The notes under the pieces: generated by a model
The model's input: only the letters and a program-made list of their open reading frames with translations
The model's database searches: none
Told to the model about the DNA's origin: nothing
Program-made: the position numbers and the translations under genes
In this document: piece by piece, positions 63,772-64,000 of the stretch
Position numbering within the stretch: position 1 is the first letter of the stretch
Layout: each line of letters begins with the position of its first letter
Assembly (NCBI RefSeq): GCF_036320965.1
Contig: NC_092236.1
Location: 18,328,018 to 18,392,017 of the forward strand
DNA from: Panulirus ornatus
Taxonomy: Eukaryota; Arthropoda; Malacostraca; Decapoda; Palinuridae
Direction: 5' to 3'
DNA length: 64,000 nucleotides

Positions 63772-64000
63772 GCTTAGGCATTACCATACTGCCTCCTTTC
63801 CTGCTTACGTTCCAGGTATCTACCGTTTGCAGGATAATCCTTCATTAAAAACGCACTCTTTCAGCTTAACTGTCTGTCAGTTAATCTATCTATTTACCTA
63901 TGTATGTACGTATGTATCTCAATATACGGATGGTCGATGGGTAACGGGGTACGGTCCAGGGTACTACTAAGAGGAGCTGAGGAAGCAGCGCAAGTACAGC
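63772..64000. other. spacer at window end
   Basis: A TCTATCTATTTACC/TATGTATGTACGTATG stretch at about 63880-63920. Nothing else is recognised. Confidence 0.35.

Overview
This window looks like intergenic or intronic DNA from a large, repeat-rich animal genome. The most likely source is a decapod crustacean. The reasons are the extreme density of long (CT)n, (AT)n and (GT)n tracts, the many unrelated minisatellites, CpG-bearing SINE/LINE copies with (AT)n tails, and the lack of any compact gene. There are no operons, rRNA genes or CRISPR arrays, and I found no intact tRNA gene. The organism assignment is an inference; no host gene was recognised with certainty.

Layout. 0-13 kb: pyrimidine-rich spacer with microsatellites and minisatellites (39, 37, 30 and 41 bp units), plus a SINE that split an older minisatellite at 3.3-4.2 kb. 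13-20 kb: a dispersed element (13.6 kb), a GGT-containing minisatellite (14.0-14.5 kb), a G-rich block (15.9-16.3 kb), a 32-bp tandem array (16.9-17.65 kb) and purine-rich degenerate repeats. 20-28 kb: the least repetitive part. Here the minus strand carries a TATA box, a short upstream ORF, a 42-codon open exon and a consensus splice donor (26.78-27.04 kb), the best host-gene candidate. 28-42 kb: trinucleotide tracts, a tRNA-like SINE head (32.1 kb), a 17-bp array with a 100-bp higher-order period (32.4-33.0 kb), a 28-bp array with a 150-bp period (34.7-35.2 kb), a hairpin-forming minisatellite (36.7-37.2 kb) and a second copy of the 13.6-kb element (40.7 kb). 42-52 kb: a truncated LINE, AT tracts and more minisatellites. 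52-62.5 kb: a nest of retroelements.

Retroelements. The only confident protein-coding sequence is a 5'-truncated RTE-like non-LTR retrotransposon at 58.54-60.36 kb, with a reverse transcriptase ORF of 545 LINE-derived codons. Truncated relatives lie at 34.1, 42.6-43.5, 52.9-53.8 and 61.0-61.9 kb. A diverged second LINE lies at 55.2-55.8 kb. A ~245-bp non-autonomous element occurs at 3.6, 52.8 (partial), 53.9, 60.5 and 62.3 kb. All three families end in the same CpG-rich tail around CTACCTCGC, and nearly every copy is bounded by (AT)n. The sequence therefore suggests a LINE/SINE partnership that uses a common 3' tail and both lands in and lays down AT microsatellites.
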